Shown: positions 9,229 to 15,952 of the stretch, piece by piece
Layout: each line of letters opens with the position of its first letter
How positions within the stretch are numbered: the stretch's first letter is position 1
Assembly (NCBI GenBank): GCA_963931525.1
Contig: OZ007023.1
Span: 124,001 to 188,000, forward strand
Direction of reading: 5' to 3'
Source: Fimenecus sp900545625
GTDB lineage: Bacteria; Bacillota; Clostridia; Oscillospirales; Acutalibacteraceae
DNA length: 64,000 nt
The notes under the pieces: generated by a model
Database searches by the model: none
Told to the model about the DNA's origin: nothing
Seen by the model: the letters and a program-made list of their open reading frames with translations, nothing else
Program-made: the position numbers and the translations under genes

Positions 9229-9555
9229 ATGACTTACGAACAGGTCGTTGCCAAGGTCAAGGCAAAGTATGAAAACACAGATGCTTCTTCCGTCAACGGA
9301 ACGCTTGCCATTCAGGTGAATCTGCTCGGCAAAAACGTCGAGGGTGTTTTCTATATCGAAGCCAAGGACGGCCGCGTCAATGTGGAGCCGTACGACTATC
9401 ACGACAATAAGGCGGTCGTGACCGTTGCGCCGACAAATCTGATGAAGATCCTGGAAGGCAAAATGGATCCGATCATTGCCTACACCACCGGCAAGGTCTC
9501 CGTTTCCGGCGACCCCGGCGCCGTTCTGACGCTCATTAAGCTGGCAAAGAAATAA
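9229..9555 (+). CDS. SCP2 sterol-binding domain protein
   Basis: This 108-residue protein is one SCP2-type lipid-binding domain. Its features are the segment NGTLAIQVNLLGKNVEGVF, the acidic strand GRVNVEPYDYHD, and the C-terminal block LMKILEGKMDPIIAYTTGK followed by VSGDPGAVLTLIKL. The ATG at 9229 follows a strong AAAGGAGG; a longer reading upstream lacks a ribosome-binding site and homology. SCP2 domains bind lipids or acyl chains in a hydrophobic tunnel; the ligand in Clostridia is not known. It is a single-gene unit with its own promoter and a strong terminator. Confidence 0.92.
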   Translation: MTYEQVVAKVKAKYENTDASSVNGTLAIQVNLLGKNVEGVFYIEAKDGRVNVEPYDYHDNKAVVTVAPTNLMKILEGKMDPIIAYTTGKVSVSGDPGAVLTLIKLAKK

Positions 9556-9567
9556 GCCTTTTGCTTG

Positions 9568-9607
9568 CAAAACACGCTCGGCAAATACTGCCGAGCGTGT
9601 TTTGTTT
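9568..9607 (+). terminator. Intrinsic terminator after the SCP2 gene
   Basis: A 15-base-pair stem around ACACGCTCGGCA with a five-base loop is followed by TTTTGTTTT. The left arm begins with A residues, so it may also stop minus-strand transcription. Confidence 0.9.
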
Positions 9608-9660
9608 TATGCCGTATTTTCGGATGCATTTCGCAAGGCAACGGCTTAGTAAAAGTCAAC

Positions 9661-9692
9661 AAAAGCGGCTGCCGCAAAGTGACAGCCGCCAA
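9661..9692 (-). terminator. Terminator of the wall-anchored cohesin gene
   Basis: On the minus strand the arms GCGGCTG (9689-9683) and CAGCCGC (9671-9665) pair across an 11-base loop and are followed by TTTTGTTGACTTTTA. It lies 32 bases past the stop codon of the surface protein. Confidence 0.7.
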
Positions 9693-9723
9693 ATGTTTCG
9701 TTCAGAAACGATTGTAAAGCGAA

Positions 9724-10953
9724 TCAGCCTTCACGCTTTTTCTTCAGCGTGACCGCCGCAACGCCGGCCGCCATGGCAAGCATAGCCGCCGCTGCGATGC
9801 CGCCGGCAACCGCGCCGCTGGTCTGCGGGATCTCGGGGTTCGCCGTGCCGGTCGTACCCTCTTCCGCTTCCGTCGTCAGGACGGGGATCACTTCGGTTTC
9901 CACCTCGCCGCAGCGTGCGCAGGTTCTCTGGCGCTCGCCTTCCTCGGTCTCGGTAGCTTCCTTCATAACAACCCATTCGCCGAAGTCATGCCCGAGTGCC
10001 GGGATCTCTTCGGTAACGGTCTCCTCGCAGCGTGCGCAGACACCGGTTCTGGAGCCTGCCTCGGTGCAGGTGGCTTCCTTGGTGACTTCCCATTCGGCAA
10101 CGTCATGGCCGAGCGCCGCAACAGCTTCGGTCACAGTATTGCCGCAGACATCGCAGACACCGGTCTGTTCGCCTTCTTCGGTGCAGGTCGGCTCATTCGT
10201 CACAGTCCAATCGGTCACCGTGTGGCCGGTTGCAGGGATCTCGCGGGAATTCACTTCCGTGCCGCAGACCGTGCACTTTTGGATCTCCTCGCCAGCCTCG
10301 GTGCAGGTGGCAGGTGTCTTCACTTCCCAGTCGCCCGCCGTGTGGCCGGTAGCGGCGATGGTATGGCTTCCAACGACTTCCCCGCAAACGGTGCAGATAA
10401 TATTCTCGTTACCCGCTTCCGTGCAGGTGGGATATTTTGTAATTTCAGACAACTGCGTCGCATGGCCGCAGGCGATCGTCACGGAAGTCGTCTTAGAATT
10501 GGCGATGACCTGATCCGTAACGTCTTCGCCGTCCAGCGTGGTGCCGTCAGAAGCCAAACCAATGTTCAAGCTCAACGCAGAACCGGGTTTTACAACTCGG
10601 AGCTGGAATGTAAGCAAAGCGCCGCCTTCTGTAATCGCGCCCGCTGTCGCACCTGCATAGCGTACACCGGTTGCATAGTCCAGATTCACTGCCGGGGTCA
10701 AAGCCGCAATCGGCGTTGTTTCAGAATTTTCAACCGGTGTATATGCGGTCTTGTCAAACTCCACGTTAAACTGCAGCGTTCCAAGGTTGGAATTTTCAGA
10801 CACAGACACCGTTACCGTGATAATATCACCGGCGTTTGCCGTGGTCTTGTCCGCAGAAAGTGTGAGCGCCGCCGTGGTATTTACCGCAAACGCCGGAACG
10901 GCGCACAGGCATACCAGAGCAAGAACCGTCAAAATGCTGACAATCTTTTTCAT
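9724..10953 (-). CDS. Secreted cohesin-domain protein with five Cys/His repeats and a sortase-like wall anchor
   Basis: The 409-residue product has a signal peptide (residues 1-23, cut near AFA-VN), then a cohesin-like beta domain at about 26-160 (LSADKTTANAGDIITVTVSV, FNVEFDKTAY, GALLTFQLRV). From about 162 to 357 come five repeats of roughly 35-43 residues, each with a TCTEAG-type Cys, a CxxCG knuckle and a GH pair, which could bind metal; the last repeat has lost the first Cys (ATETEEG). The C-terminus reads IPQTSG, a hydrophobic span (381-402) and KKKREG, the layout of a sortase signal with a variant motif. Cohesins normally bind dockerins. The paralog at 12597-13856 ends in a dockerin, so this could be an anchoring scaffoldin; that is inference. 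Confidence 0.85.
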   Translation of the reverse strand: MKKIVSILTVLALVCLCAVPAFAVNTTAALTLSADKTTANAGDIITVTVSVSENSNLGTLQFNVEFDKTAYTPVENSETTPIAALTPAVNLDYATGVRYAGATAGAITEGGALLTFQLRVVKPGSALSLNIGLASDGTTLDGEDVTDQVIANSKTTSVTIACGHATQLSEITKYPTCTEAGNENIICTVCGEVVGSHTIAATGHTAGDWEVKTPATCTEAGEEIQKCTVCGTEVNSREIPATGHTVTDWTVTNEPTCTEEGEQTGVCDVCGNTVTEAVAALGHDVAEWEVTKEATCTEAGSRTGVCARCEETVTEEIPALGHDFGEWVVMKEATETEEGERQRTCARCGEVETEVIPVLTTEAEEGTTGTANPEIPQTSGAVAGGIAAAAMLAMAAGVAAVTLKKKREG

Positions 10954-11004
10954 AGTTTGTCCTTCCTTTTTTCTTAAAATTGAACCTTTTTTCTTAAAAT
11001 CGGA

Positions 11005-11101
11005 ATTATATCATGTCGCCGAACGCGCAAGTGTGAGGCGGGCATGATACAATGTTCTCCGAAGCTCTTAAAAGCTCTGCTTTTTAGAGCTTCGTGAGGT
11101 T
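11005..11101 (-). repeat. Hairpin repeat unit, copy 1 (proximal to the cohesin gene)
   Basis: On the minus strand the unit runs from a stem-loop (arms 11094-11080 and 11074-11060, 15 bases each with one mismatch) through GGAGAACATTGTATCATG and a conserved 40-base block to TATAAT at 11010-11005. That TATAAT lies about 52 bases before the surface-protein ATG and is a plausible -10 box. The block after GGAGAAC can be read as a mini-ORF beginning MPASHLRVRR. Confidence 0.8.
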
Positions 11102-11199
11102 ATTATACCATATCGCCGAACGCGCAAGTGTGAAGCGGGCATGATACAATGTTCTCCGAAACACTTGGAAGTTTTACTTCCGTAGTGTTTCGTGAGGTT
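11102..11199 (-). repeat. Hairpin repeat unit, copy 2
   Basis: This unit is nearly identical to copy 1 outside the stem (CGCCGAACGCGCAAGTGTGA, GCGGGCATGATACAATGTTC and GTGAGGTTATTATA are shared). Its stem (11157-11171 with 11177-11192) has a quite different sequence, beginning CGAAACACTTGGAAG, but pairs to the same length. Further TATAAT boxes on the minus strand bound it at 11107-11102 and 11205-11200. A change on both sides of the stem between copies suggests that pairing matters. Confidence 0.8.
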
Positions 11200-11225
11200 A
11201 TTATAACGCCCCTCCGCGCACACAG

Positions 11226-11258
11226 CTTATATCGAAAGCACAGCACTTCCGATATAAG
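11226..11258 (-). repeat. Separate perfect 9-bp hairpin upstream of the repeat units
   Basis: CTTATATCG and CGATATAAG pair perfectly around a 15-base loop. The flanks do not resemble the two repeat units, but the position is in line with them, so it may belong to the same leader or regulatory region. Confidence 0.55.
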
Positions 11259-11604
11259 GCCCGCAGCTAATCCCCTCTGAACGGAACAACCACACTTGTG
11301 CGCACAAAACGGATCATAATACGATTTCCTGCAAGAGCCACAACGCAAGCCAAAAAAGGGTGCAATTGCAGACAACTATACATTATATTTACTACATTAT
11401 AGAAGAAGCTCTGCATTTTGTCAACGAAATTTTTGAAAATTTATTAAAATATATTGAGCAGTATACACAGATTTTTATGGAATCCTACGATTTTATTCTT
11501 GTTTTTCTCCTGAACCGTGATGTCCGGCAACATTGATTTTCTCGTTAAATCCCTGCGCCGTCTGCTCCTTTTCCATTTTGCCGCCAACGGCAGCACAGGC
11601 AGAT

Positions 11605-12045
11605 TTATGTTTTTTGCCGCTCCATTTCCGCAAGCGGGCGGTCGCGGTAGATAATATCCTGGCGGGGCAAAAAGCCCATTTTCTGCCAAAAGCGGTTGCC
11701 CGCTTCGTTATCGGCGAACACGACCAGAGACGCCTTGTTTACCCCTGCCCGCCGCAGTGCTTGCAGCACTGTTTCCACCAGCTGCGCCGCAATACCCCGC
11801 CGGCGATATTGCGGGTGCACCGCCGTGTGATAGATATACCCCCTGCGTCCGTCGCTGCCTGCCAGGATCACGCCCACGATCCGCCCGCTTTTCTCTGCAA
11901 CAAAGCAGGTGTCGGGATTGCGTCGCAAGAAGCGCGCAATGCCGTCTTGGGAGTCATCCAAATTGTTCAGACCCATGCCTTTACAGGAACACCACAGTTT
12001 ATAAACCGCGGTATAATCGTCCAAATGCATTTTCCGAATGTCCAT
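11605..12045 (-). CDS. GNAT-family N-acetyltransferase
   Basis: The 146-residue protein has the GNAT acetyl-CoA site HPQYRRRGIAAQLVETVLQA and the C-terminal strand-helix-strand (LVVFADNEAGNRFWQKMGF). The N-terminal part (DIRKMHLDDYTAVYKLW) is a typical GNAT start. A sound AAGGGG ribosome-binding site lies before the ATG. The substrate is unknown. It sits between the tRNA-Thr gene and the hairpin repeats, and is in the same orientation as both surface-protein genes. Confidence 0.9.
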   Translation of the reverse strand: MDIRKMHLDDYTAVYKLWCSCKGMGLNNLDDSQDGIARFLRRNPDTCFVAEKSGRIVGVILAGSDGRRGYIYHTAVHPQYRRRGIAAQLVETVLQALRRAGVNKASLVVFADNEAGNRFWQKMGFLPRQDIIYRDRPLAEMERQKT

Positions 12046-12071
12046 GGTTTCCCCTTAGCAAAAATGCTGTA

Positions 12072-12110
12072 AAAAGCAAAAGCCCGCAATGCGGATTGCG
12101 TTGCGGGTTA
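12072..12110 (-). terminator. Terminator downstream of tRNA-Thr
   Basis: On the minus strand CCCGCAA (12107-12101) and TTGCGGG (12089-12083) pair and are followed by CTTTTGCTTTTT. It lies just past the tRNA 3' end. Confidence 0.75.
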
Positions 12111-12115
12111 TTAGC

Positions 12116-12191
12116 TGGAGCTGCTGGGCGGACTCGAACCGCCGACCTGCTGATTACGAATCAGCTGCTCTACCAACTGAGCCACAGCAGC
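12116..12191 (-). tRNA. tRNA-Thr (anticodon CGT)
   Basis: The minus strand gives a complete cloverleaf of 76 bases with an encoded CCA. The acceptor arm is GCTGCTG/CAGCAGC, the D arm GCTC-AGTTGGTA-GAGC, the anticodon arm GCTGA-TTCGTAA-TCAGC and the T arm GGCGG-TTCGAGT-CCGCC. Loop TTCGTAA puts CGT at positions 34-36, reading the threonine codon ACG. Its promoter is at 12254-12282. Confidence 0.97.
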
Positions 12192-12253
12192 ATATTGGGT
12201 TTTGAGGCTGTTTATATGTGCGTTTCTTCCGAATCGCCCGTGACAGCTTTTAT

Positions 12254-12282
12254 ATTATATCGGATAAATACGGGAATTGCAA
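12254..12282 (-). promoter_or_regulatory. Promoter of tRNA-Thr
   Basis: On the minus strand TTGCAA and TATAAT are separated by 17 bases. The -10 lies 63 bases before the mature tRNA 5' end. Confidence 0.7.
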
Positions 12283-12400
12283 GAGAAATTTTTGCTTTTT
12301 TGACTTTTTGTGTGAGCGACAAGAAAAGGCGCAAAGGAAACTTGTAGAAAAGCAGAAGCCGGCAGCCCACAAGTCGGTTGTGAGCCGGAAGCGTATACCC

Positions 12401-12443
12401 AAAACCCGCAGGGCGCGAGCAGCGTCTGCGCTCTGCGGGTTTG
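12401..12443 (-). terminator. Probable terminator of the cohesin-dockerin gene
   Basis: A 14-15 base-pair stem (AACCCGCAGGGCGC paired with GCGCTCTGCGGGTT) is followed on the minus strand by GGGTTTTGGG, a weak T-run. It lies about 155 bases past the cohesin-dockerin stop codon. Confidence 0.55.
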
Positions 12444-12596
12444 TTCAGATTGTCGGTCGCCGTGCATTGGTTTCTTGCCGCATTCTGCTTAAGCGAGCAC
12501 AGAAACTCACCCGTCTTGCGGGGACGTACTATGATGCATCGGCTTTGTGCAACCTTTTTGCACCGTTTCTGCTTTCCGGCGTCCGGTACGCCGCTC

Positions 12597-13856
12597 TTAC
12601 AGCGTCCGCAGCCCTGCCGCCGCCTGCAGGATCCAACGGGCGTCAACAACACTGACCGTGCCGTCACCATTGACATCGGCAAGGGTGGAATACCGAAGCA
12701 CCCGCAGATCCGCTGCGGTCTGCAAAGCCCAACGCGCATCGATCGCGTTAAGCATGCCGTCTTCGTTTACATCCCCGACAAGTCCTGTGAGAACATCGAT
12801 TTCTTCGGTTGCAAGCACTTCGCCGCAGACCTCACAAGATTGGGTGCGCAGCCCTGTTTCTGTGTGGGTAGGCTCTTTTGTTACAGCCCACTCGCCCGCT
12901 GTATGCCCCATTGCGGGAACGATGCTGTCGATATAGCTGTCGCCGCAGGTCGTACAGGTGTGCGTGGTGAAACCGTCCTTTGTGCAAGTCGGCGCAGTAA
13001 CAACCGCCGTGTAGCTGTGCCCGAGCGCTGCCTTATATTCATCCGTGTAGGAATCTCCGCAAATCGAACAGGTGTGCGTTGTATACCCCTGCTTGGTGCA
13101 GGTCGGCGCGGTAACAACCGCCGTATAGTCGTGTCCCGTTGCAGCCAGCACGCGGGTTTCCGTCGCTTTGCAGGCGGCGCAGACGCGCGTCTCCATGCCG
13201 TCCTGCGTGCAGGTCGGCGCAGAGGTCTGTTCCCATTCCCCAAAGCTGTGCCCGGACGCCGGGATCTGCTCAATCGAGGTTTCGCCGCACACGCTGCAGG
13301 TGTAGATCCGTTCTCCGTCCTGTGTACAAGTCGGGGCGGTATACTCCGTTTCCACCATGGTTCCTGCGTGGCTGCATGCAATCTTTAAAGAATCTGTGGA
13401 ATTGGCAACGACCTGCTGCGTCACATCCTCACCGTCAAGCGTAGTACCGTCAGTTGCCTGAATCACGGAAAGGGTCAGCTCACTGCCGGGCTTGAGCGCC
13501 CGAAGCTGGAATGTGACCAGCGTGCCGCCCTGCGTGATAAAGCCCGCCGTAGCTGCGCTGTAATACAAACCGTTCGCGTGGTTTGGGTTGACCGTAGACG
13601 CCCACAGGGAGTCCTGCGTATAAGAACCGTCTACATACTGAAATGCAGAACGGTCAAAATCCACGGAAAACTCCAACGCACCGAGCTTGGAATTTTCAGA
13701 GACTGCCACCGTGATCGTGACAATCTCGTTGACACTGACCGTGGTCTTGTCCGCAGACAGCGTGAGTGCTGCTGTGGTGTTCGTCACCGCGAGTGCAGGC
13801 GCCGCACACAGGCACGCCAGCGTAAAGATCAGCAGAATACTTATGACCTTTTTCAT
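12597..13856 (-). CDS. Secreted cohesin-domain protein with five Cys/His repeats and a C-terminal type I dockerin
   Basis: This 419-residue protein is a paralog of the product of 9724-10953. It has a signal peptide (1-23, ALA-VT), a cohesin-like domain at about 27-160 (LSADKTTVSVNEIVTITVAV, FSVDFDRSAF, GTLVTFQLRA) and five Cys/His repeats at about 161-356 (for example GHSYTAVVTAPTCTKDGFTT then CTTCGDSY). In the last repeat the first Cys is His (EPTHTETG). Residues 360-418 form a dockerin: two calcium-binding segments, GDVNEDGMLNAIDARWAL and ADVNGDGTVSVVDARWIL, each with the D-x-N-x-D-G loop and a following Asp. Having both a cohesin and a dockerin is the layout of an adaptor scaffoldin. The ATG (AAAGGAG upstream) is only 20 bases past uxaC. 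Confidence 0.88.
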   Translation of the reverse strand: MKKVISILLIFTLACLCAAPALAVTNTTAALTLSADKTTVSVNEIVTITVAVSENSKLGALEFSVDFDRSAFQYVDGSYTQDSLWASTVNPNHANGLYYSAATAGFITQGGTLVTFQLRALKPGSELTLSVIQATDGTTLDGEDVTQQVVANSTDSLKIACSHAGTMVETEYTAPTCTQDGERIYTCSVCGETSIEQIPASGHSFGEWEQTSAPTCTQDGMETRVCAACKATETRVLAATGHDYTAVVTAPTCTKQGYTTHTCSICGDSYTDEYKAALGHSYTAVVTAPTCTKDGFTTHTCTTCGDSYIDSIVPAMGHTAGEWAVTKEPTHTETGLRTQSCEVCGEVLATEEIDVLTGLVGDVNEDGMLNAIDARWALQTAADLRVLRYSTLADVNGDGTVSVVDARWILQAAAGLRTL

Positions 13857-13876
13857 TGCTATTGCTCCTTTGCATT

Positions 13877-15283
13877 TTATATATTTAAGTTAAAATAACG
13901 TTCCGCATTATAAAACGCGATGTCCGCAACCATTTGGGAGAGGAAATCGAGCTCGCAGGGATATTTGCCCTCCTCTACCCAATCGCCGATCAGTTCGCAA
14001 AGGATGCGGCGGAAATACTCGTGACGCGGATAGGAAAGAAAGCTGCGCGAATCCGTGACCATGCCGACGAATTTGCCGAGCACGCCGAGGTTCGCAAGCG
14101 TTTTCATCTGTTCGCGCATACCGTCGTAATTGTCGTTGAACCACCACGCCGAGCCGAACTGGATCTTGGATGCGATCTCGTCGTTCTGGAAATTGCCGAG
14201 CATCGCGCCGAGGACGTAGTTGTCCTTCGGATTGAGCGTGAACAGCACGGTTTTCGGCAGATTTCCCTTGCGTTCAAGCGCGTCCAAGAGCCCGGAGAGC
14301 CCCTCGGCGATCTCGCGGTCGTCAATGGAATCAAAGCCCGTGTCGGGGCCGAGGCGGTCGAACATGCGGCTGTTGTTGTTGCGCATGGCGCCGATGTGCA
14401 GCTCCATGACCCAGCCGCGGCGGGCATACTCCGCGCCGAGGAACCGAAGCAGCGCTGTGCGATATTTGTCCGTCTCTTCCGTGGTGAGCGTGCCGCCGAT
14501 GAGCCCGATTTTGAAAATCTTTTCCACCTCGGAATCGGTCGCGGGCCGGTAGGGCACATACGCGAATGCGTGGTCGCTCGCGCAACAGCCCAGCGAATCA
14601 AACAGATCCATACGCTCCGCGAGCGCGGCTTTCAGCTCGGCAAAGGTATGGATCTCGCGGCGCACCGCCTTTTCCATGGCGGCGATCCACGGGATGAACG
14701 CGGGCAGTTCGATGCCGAGCGCCTTGTCGGGGCGGAATGCAGGCAGCACGCGGCATTTGAAATTCGTTTCGTTTTGCAGCAGCTTATGGTATTCGAGCGT
14801 GTCGGCGGGGTCGTCCGTCGTACAGACGCAGCGCACGTTGGACTTTTCGATCAGCTCGCGCGGGGTAAAGCCGCCCGCGCGGATTTTTTCGTTGCAGCGG
14901 CGGTAAATGTCCTCCGCCGTTTTTTCGGACAGCGTTTCCTCCACGCCGAAGTAGCGCTGCAACTCCAAGTGCGTCCAGTGATACATCGGGTTGCCGACAG
15001 CATAAGGCAGACAAGACGCGAACGCCTTGAATTTTTCGTGATTCGGCTTTGTGCCGGTGATATAGTCTTCCGAAATGCCACAGGAGCGCATCAGACGCCA
15101 CTTGTAATGGTCGCCAGAAAGCCACAACTCGGCGATATCGGCGGGCCGCTTATTTTCATAAATCTCCTTCGGGGACAGATGGCAGTGCCAATCGAAGATC
15201 GGGGTTTTTTCCGCACCGCGGCGGTAAAGCTCCTTCGCCGTTTTGGTGGTCAGCAAAAAATCCTTATCCATAAATCGTTTCAA
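13877..15283 (-). CDS. uxaC: Glucuronate (uronate) isomerase
   Basis: UxaC converts D-glucuronate to D-fructuronate and D-galacturonate to D-tagaturonate, the entry step of uronate use. The 468-residue length fits the family. Conserved segments include FDWHCHLSPKEIYENKRPAD (metal-binding histidines), LGIELPAFIPW, WVMELHIGAMRNNN and the final SRSFLSYPRHEYFRRILC. I choose the TTG at 15283 (MKRFMDKDFLL), eight bases after GGGG, since family homology begins there; the frame stays open far upstream but without support. No other uronate-pathway genes are seen nearby. The cohesin-dockerin gene follows directly in the same direction. Confidence 0.95.
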   Translation of the reverse strand: MKRFMDKDFLLTTKTAKELYRRGAEKTPIFDWHCHLSPKEIYENKRPADIAELWLSGDHYKWRLMRSCGISEDYITGTKPNHEKFKAFASCLPYAVGNPMYHWTHLELQRYFGVEETLSEKTAEDIYRRCNEKIRAGGFTPRELIEKSNVRCVCTTDDPADTLEYHKLLQNETNFKCRVLPAFRPDKALGIELPAFIPWIAAMEKAVRREIHTFAELKAALAERMDLFDSLGCCASDHAFAYVPYRPATDSEVEKIFKIGLIGGTLTTEETDKYRTALLRFLGAEYARRGWVMELHIGAMRNNNSRMFDRLGPDTGFDSIDDREIAEGLSGLLDALERKGNLPKTVLFTLNPKDNYVLGAMLGNFQNDEIASKIQFGSAWWFNDNYDGMREQMKTLANLGVLGKFVGMVTDSRSFLSYPRHEYFRRILCELIGDWVEEGKYPCELDFLSQMVADIAFYNAERYFNLNI

Positions 15284-15317
15284 AACGATCGCCCCTTTCA
15301 TTTCCATGCGCTTATAT

Positions 15318-15346
15318 ATTGTAAAGCAAAACCCGCAAGCGGTCAA
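15318..15346 (-). promoter_or_regulatory. Promoter of uxaC
   Basis: On the minus strand TTGACC and TACAAT are 17 bases apart, 35 bases upstream of the chosen TTG start. Confidence 0.7.
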
Positions 15347-15387
15347 GGCGCACAGGCAAATTTCGGGCAGGAATTTCCCGTTCGCTA

Positions 15388-15416
15388 TTGTATACCCGAC
15401 AGCGGCATGGTATGAT
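15388..15416 (+). promoter_or_regulatory. Promoter of the PH-domain gene pair
   Basis: TTGTAT and TATGAT are separated by 17 bases, 36 bases before the first ATG. Confidence 0.55.
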
Positions 15417-15451
15417 ACAAAAAAGACTTCACCATATAGGGAGAGAAATAC

Positions 15452-15952
15452 ATGGAACTGCAAGCACAAAAGGGAGAGGGACTGACCCCGAACGCGCTGC
15501 GGCTCATGCGGTTGACGACGGGCATCAAGGCGCTGATTTTGTTTGCGCTGTTCGCTGTCGCGGGCGGCGTCACGCTCGGTACGGGGTACATGGTTGCCGG
15601 CATTGTGCTGTTCACTGTTGGTGCGGCGGTCTGCCTGATCTACTGGCTGCTCATGCCGCGGTTTCGCTTTCGCCGCTATCGGTATCTGCTCACACAAGAC
15701 CGCTTGGAGATCACCGAAGGCGTCCTGTTCGTGCACCGCACCGTCGTACCCGTAGACCGCATCCACCAGATCGAGGTCAGCCGCGGGCCGCTTGACAGCT
15801 TTTGCGGGGTGGCGTGCGTAGAAGTCACTACGGCGGGCGGCACGGCGAAGCTCAAATTTTTGGATGCGCAAAAGGCAGACGCCGTTGCCGCGCTTTTGCA
15901 CAGCCGTTTGCAGGCGCGTATCGGTTCGGCGCAGGAGGTGTCGGATGTTTGA
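15452..15952 (+). CDS. Bacterial PH-domain membrane protein (YdbS-like)
   Basis: The 166-residue protein has two membrane helices (about 24-66) followed by one bPH2 (DUF304) domain: YRYLLTQDRLEITEGVLF, VPVDRIHQIEVSRGPLD, then VEVTTAGGTAKLKFLD. This is the layout of Bacillus YdbS. A GGGAGAG ribosome-binding site is before the ATG. It overlaps the next gene by eight bases; YdbS and YdbT are also adjacent in Bacillus. The pair is linked to antimicrobial tolerance there, but the mechanism is not established and function here is inferred. Confidence 0.88.
   Translation: MELQAQKGEGLTPNALRLMRLTTGIKALILFALFAVAGGVTLGTGYMVAGIVLFTVGAAVCLIYWLLMPRFRFRRYRYLLTQDRLEITEGVLFVHRTVVPVDRIHQIEVSRGPLDSFCGVACVEVTTAGGTAKLKFLDAQKADAVAALLHSRLQARIGSAQEVSDV

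Larger units (their letters stand above)
10954..11604. other. 650-base intergenic region with repeats and hairpins, no convincing gene
   Basis: Next to the surface-protein start is a 16-base direct repeat (10965-10980 and 10985-11000, CCTTTTTTCTTAAAAT). Then come two 97-98 base repeat units (11005-11199), a separate hairpin (11226-11258), and a region to 11400 with small palindromes such as TTGTGCGCACAA. From about 11380 to 11600 the DNA is AT-rich and I see nothing specific. Short open frames here lack ribosome-binding sites or homology. Confidence 0.7.
12192..12596. other. 405-base intergenic region: tRNA promoter and a terminator, no gene
   Basis: It contains the tRNA-Thr promoter (12254-12282) and the strong hairpin at 12401-12443. 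A further hairpin (CCGGC...CACAA / TTGTG...GCCGG, about 12359-12388) lies between. Open frames across it are the antisense of the tRNA or shadows, with no ribosome-binding sites. From 12444 to 12596 I see nothing specific. Confidence 0.6.

Noticed and set aside
11103..11375. A 90-codon minus-strand open frame over the hairpin repeats
   Set aside because: It crosses the palindromes, has no ribosome-binding site, and its residues show no domain.
11757..12347. A plus-strand open frame across the tRNA-Thr gene
   Set aside because: Its recognisable segment (GRTRTADLLITNQLLYQLSH) is the well-known false translation of tRNA antisense.
13934..15415. A 493-codon open frame on the plus strand opposite uxaC
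   Set aside because: It is the antisense of uxaC, with composition and residues typical of a shadow frame.
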